From Gnetum montanum (lineage: Eukaryota > Streptophyta > Gnetopsida > Gnetales > Gnetaceae), in NCBI GenBank assembly GCA_015680685.1, contig MNCI01036208.1, positions 109,060-173,059 of the forward strand: 64,000 nucleotides of DNA, given 5' to 3'. The notes below the pieces were generated by a model. That model saw nothing but the letters and a program-made list of their open reading frames with translations. It was not told the DNA's origin and searched no databases. The translations under genes were made by a program, and so were the position numbers. Of this stretch, positions 60,393 through 64,000 are shown one piece after another (position 1 is the stretch's first letter; every line of letters begins with the position of its first letter).

Positions 60393-60577
60393 TTTACGCA
60401 AAATTTCGTGGCCCGCAACGACCTTAAACTAGTAGCTAATTTACGCAAATTCGCAGTGGCCCGCAACGGCCTTAAACTAGTAGCTAATTTACGCAAATTC
60501 GCAGCGGCCCGCAACGGCCTTAAACTAGTAGCCAGTTTACGCAAGTTCGCAGTGGCCCGCAACGGCCTTAAACTAGT
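60393..60577. repeat. 48-base tandem repeat, about 3.9 copies
   Basis: Units start at 60393 (47 bases), 60440, 60488 and 60536. Each begins TTTACGCAA, contains GGCCCGCAACGGCCTTAAAC and ends GTAGCTAA or a variant. The copies are nearly identical, so the expansion is recent or homogenised. Because 48 is a multiple of three, an open frame runs through it on the plus strand, but its sequence has no other support as a protein. Confidence 0.9.
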
Positions 60578-60844
60578 TATCCGGAGTGATCGGCAAACAC
60601 CATTTACGCTTTCTTTACTTTACGCTTCCGGCCCACAATGGCTCTAAAACTAGGAGTTACGCGCTATCATTTTACTTAGTCAAACTTTTCAACAGTTATA
60701 CGCCTACTCCATAGACGAAACAACAAAAAAAAACATATGTAATTGAATATCCAACGCATCCACCAGGTTTTATAACATGTTTCTCTAGTCATTCGCATCA
60801 TAACACTACACTCAACATTAACAAAAATTTTGCGTAAATCATAA
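60578..60844. other. Spacer between the tandem repeat and the antisense gene
   Basis: No coding signal. It would contain the polyadenylation site of the minus-strand gene ending at 60845; none can be chosen with confidence. Confidence 0.4.
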
Positions 60845-63800
60845 TTACGCATTCTCCCTACTACCACTGTCACCGGTATCTTTTAACTCGGAATCCAGCC
60901 CCAAAAGGTCGTCCTCCAGTGGGCCATCGTTTCTGGGAATTATCCCTTCATGAAAGATTGCCTCTTCACAAGGCTCTCGCTCTGAGATAGGCTCCACAGG
61001 AAGATGCTCTTCATCGTTTAGTTCCACCTCTGCTTCCACTGTTTCCTTTCCCGGCTCTTCAGCTGGCGTACTCTCTCTACCTCCTTCTGGTACCTGAAAC
61101 CAAAGAACACAAAATTAAAATGAACGATGCTAGTTAGAGAAAATTTATCGACCGACTAAGCCATGAGTAAACTTACTCACGACGGCCCGGCTTCCGCAGA
61201 AAAGGGAAGCTTGTCCAAACCAGCCCACAAACGCTGCATAATCTCGTCCTCTGTCAGGTCTGGCCATACATCTTCACCCGAAGCCGCCCCCGTTTTCACC
61301 TTCCCTTTCTCCACGCTACTCCAGGAGGGTGGATCTAGGAAGAAAGTAGGGATCGAAGCCTGATTCCCAGGGAAAACCATCGTTCTCTTTGGGGACGCAG
61401 TTACGGTCACCTGCTCTTCGAATTTCTTGAACTCTTCGGACGCTCCGATGGTGTCCACAAAAACCTCCAGGGATCGAGCTTTAACGGCAGACTCACGGTA
61501 ACGCTGTCTATAGGCAGTGCTTTGCCTTTTATATACATGCTTATGGTCTTTCTCCGTCTGCCCCCATTCCTGTACGCTGGCGCAATAGTCCATCCTGACT
61601 TTTCTGGGCTAGCAGTTCAATTTGCATCCTCTGCTCTATTAACGCCCGGCTGGTCTGTACGTTGTTCTTGATCGCAGTCCAATAATGGGAGTGATCAATG
61701 ACAGCAGTATGCTAGTCTTCATCCCCTGTCATACGTGCTTCTAGGAACTCGTACCGCGCCCTCAAATCCTCGTTCTCCTTGGTCAAGGCTTCAATCTTCT
61801 CCTTCGACCGCTGCAACTTCTTCCACAAGTTTTCATTCACATTTCTACTTTCCCATGCGGAGCGTGTCGAGCGTAACACATATTTACGCATTTCCTCATA
61901 AATGTGGCGTGGCACGACTGCCCCATCAGGTGGGGGCTCCGCTGTGCCCAGATCAATAGGCTCCGCGGGATCCCATCGGAGGTGAGCTCCTGACAAAAAA
62001 CAAGCATCAGTATGGATGCCACATTATCAAGACATTATGCCGTACCTTCATTAACTTACCAGCGCCAGGTTCAATGCATTCTAGATGCTCGATCATGTCG
62101 CTGACGACGCCTTCCATGAAGGCAAATTTATCGGGGAAGTCCCTCCAGATTTTGCTAACAGCAGCAGATGTTGAGATATTTTCTTCCCCTATAGCGTAAT
62201 TCGGTTAGACATTCCCGCCATCAACATATTTTTCAAAAACACGCTAACACATTCATTACCTCTTCTGGTGACAGTGGCCATATCCTCATCTTCCTTATCT
62301 GTTGCCTTTTCACGCACTGGAGTCTGCGCGTCACTGGTCCCAGTAGCTGGGGCCTCCTCACGCACCCCAGTTTGTATGCGGCTTCCGCTAACAGTTGGGG
62401 CCGCCTCCCGCACTGGGACCTCGACGCGGCTCGTATTAACACCTGAGGCCTCTTCTTCCAAAATTGAGGCCCCCTCACCACGACTTAGTACCATCGCCCC
62501 TGTCTCAGGGGTCAATTGCCCTGGCCTTTTTGCTGTTTACACCATATGTTAGCATATAGTTCCAAAATCATCTGAGTAAAGCCTTGCGTATACAAATCTT
62601 TCACACTTACCCGGCGGAGGCTTATTCCGCTGCACCTTGATCCCAATAAAACGGCTTGCATCGCCCCCAGGGGCCTCAGCTAGGAGGAGCCTCTTCCGCC
62701 GAGCTGCCGGTTCCACGATTTCCTCCGCCAGACGTTTTCCCCGCGAGGCGTCGCCGGTGTAGGTAGGCACTATCCAGCCTACACTGTTGAGACCTCGCGC
62801 TTGGGGCGCCGCCAAACCTTTAGTCGTTACAGACAACGACTCCCCAATCCCCTCCGGCGGGTCCTGCCCACGGGTAGTGCTGAGAATGTGGGAAATCCAG
62901 GGCTTGGATAACTGGTCTCGGTCTTGCTGTACCCAGACCCCATTCCTCTGAACGACTAGAAACTCAGCAAACCGCCGGAGGCAAGCTATGAAAAAGGCAT
63001 GATGCACATTGAAACGAGACTCAAGATTCTCCCGAAGCTTGACCATTTCACTGCGTAGCCCCTTGGCAAGATGGCTTGCCCAATCAAACCGGGCTCCCTC
63101 CTCCAAGACCTCTCGCATGATACGAGTATGTTCTACTGAAAAGAACCTTGCCTGCGAGAGGGTTTTGGGGAAGGTTCGGGCTCGAAAAAGGGGGTAAAGT
63201 GTCTTGGCGGCCCCATTTTGAAATTTATCGCAAGGGAACCCCTTGGTCTCCTTAGGGAGCCTTGCCCACTCCTGCAGAAGCTCCTCCATTCTAGCGCTCC
63301 TCATGGTCTTCACTTTCACGGGAAGGCCACTCGAGGGGACGCCAAACAAGTCCGAGAAGAGTTGAGCGTCAATGTCAAAATTTACGCGCATGTTATGCAC
63401 GTGCGTGCTGAAACGATCCGCCTTCTCGTTGAAGGAGTTGACCAGGCCTATCATTTCGCTGGCGGGGACATCAGGGGTCGCGGCCAAAAATAGGTGCATT
63501 AGCCCTGCGGCCTGGATCTTGCTGGTCACCGCGACTGGGGCCGCCGAATGGCCGAGCCAACGCTGTGCCTCCTTGATATCCCCGTAGCGAAAGAGAACAT
63601 CCCTCGCCTCGCGGCCGGAAATTGGAAGGGTAATCTCCCGGGATTCCCTAACTGAAGGGCATAAAATGCAAGTCAAAAAAGAAACACCATGGTATAACGT
63701 CCATGACTCATCAGAACACGCATAACATAAGAACACGTAGCGGCCTTACCGGGGCCAAACGGCAATGGAAATGGCGGGAGTTCTCTCTCCACATCCTAGA

Positions 63801-64000
63801 TGGTGAGAGGCGGGTCTAAGGTCCAGTCCTCGTGTAGCCATCCGAGTTCCTGACAAGTCTTAAAATGGCACTCGTAACGGGTGTGATACTCACGCATCTC
63901 ATGGCCAATTTGCCCGATGATACCGGCACGCACGTTGTTAGTTGCGGTAAATGCCGATATTGCCGTTTCGGCCCAGGCCAACGTATCACCATCGCCGAGT
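60845..64000 (-). pseudogene. Multi-exon antisense gene of element F, 5' end outside the window
   Basis: Exons on the minus strand: from beyond 64000 to 63750, 63651-62611, 62532-62260, 62188-62060, 61989-61181 and 61093-60845 (TAA). All five introns are short (about 70-100 bases) with GT-AG ends, mostly GTAAG or GTGAG donors, and phases match. Exon 2 carries THVHNMRVNFDIDAQLF then SDLFGVPSSG, which faintly recalls the VRG(V)xVxFxxxAINxxxGxP block of Transposase_32-type plant proteins. Exon 5 has a coiled coil (LWKKLQRSKEKIEALTKENE). The last exon is strongly acidic (EEHLPVEPISEREPCEEA). TAG stops interrupt exon 1 (63797) and exon 5 (near 61710), and exon 5 shifts frame near 61600. Function is unknown; coiled coil plus acidic tail would suit a regulatory or structural protein, but that is a guess. 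Confidence 0.7.

Larger units (their letters stand above)
54935..64000 (+). mobile_element. Element F: Tat-like retrotransposon, gag and protease with an antisense gene, right end outside the window
   Basis: A 5' LTR (about 54935-56289) is followed by a tRNA-Asn primer-binding site, a long gag-protease frame, a tandem repeat and a spliced gene on the minus strand that runs off the window. Its base composition is clearly more GC-rich than that of its neighbours. No RT, RNase H or integrase is found in the 3.8 kb after protease. Antisense extra genes between pol and the 3' LTR are known in the Tat branch (for example Grande, RIRE2 and Retand); here the gene follows protease directly. The 3' LTR is not seen. 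Confidence 0.8.

Noticed and set aside
60393-60577. Tandem repeats as a CRISPR-like array
   Set aside because: Units are contiguous with no unique spacers, and the context is a plant retrotransposon.
62549-63736. A 395-residue open frame on the minus strand taken as one gene starting at 63736
   Set aside because: Its first 28 residues or so lie in the intron 63749-63652 and its end lies in the intron after 62611. Splicing joins the real exons with matching phase.

Overview
The window looks like nuclear DNA from a land plant with a repeat-rich genome. It holds one intron-containing host gene of plant type, embedded in nested Ty3/gypsy LTR retrotransposons whose primer-binding sites match plant tRNA-Asp and tRNA-Asn. 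A large-genome seed plant, possibly a gymnosperm, fits, but nothing here fixes the species. No tRNA, rRNA or CRISPR locus was found.

Layout. 1-248 is the 3' end of an LTR. 884-1553 is a decayed integrase on the minus strand, next to a G-rich/C-rich inverted repeat. 2587-3375 carries two tRNA-derived SINEs. 4721-8705 is a 13-exon farnesyl-diphosphate-synthase-like gene with an open frame and consensus splice sites, and a LINE reverse-transcriptase scrap sits in its first intron. A third SINE lies at 9051-9182. 10143-17200 is element A (+), complete, flanked by the 5-bp duplication GTAGG. 17206-22195 is AT-rich decayed sequence with an RT scrap and a fourth SINE. 22196-44744 is element C (-), a large Athila-like element with gag, protease, RT, RNase H and integrase plus an extra 3' reading frame present in two tandem copies. 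Its 3' LTR is split by element B (-, 23021-30071, duplication AAGGG). 43935-50802 is element D (-), which shares one LTR with C and the other with element E (-, to about 54934), so C, D and E form a tandem chain. From about 54935 to the window end lies element F (+), a Tat-like element with gag and protease followed, with no RT or integrase, by a 48-bp tandem repeat and a multi-exon gene on the opposite strand.

How the parts relate. A, B and D belong to one family and all lack RT, RNase H and integrase. C is a relative that still has them. In B, and less clearly in A, the protease region runs directly into the tail found at the end of C's integrase. This suggests a mobile gag-protease lineage that depended on enzymes supplied by C-like elements. 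F shows the same gag-protease-only layout in a different lineage. All transposon reading frames carry stops or lost catalytic residues, so they are old copies. The FPPS-like gene is the only gene that looks intact. It has an N-terminal extension and an unusual cysteine five residues before its first aspartate-rich motif, a position that controls product chain length in this enzyme family.
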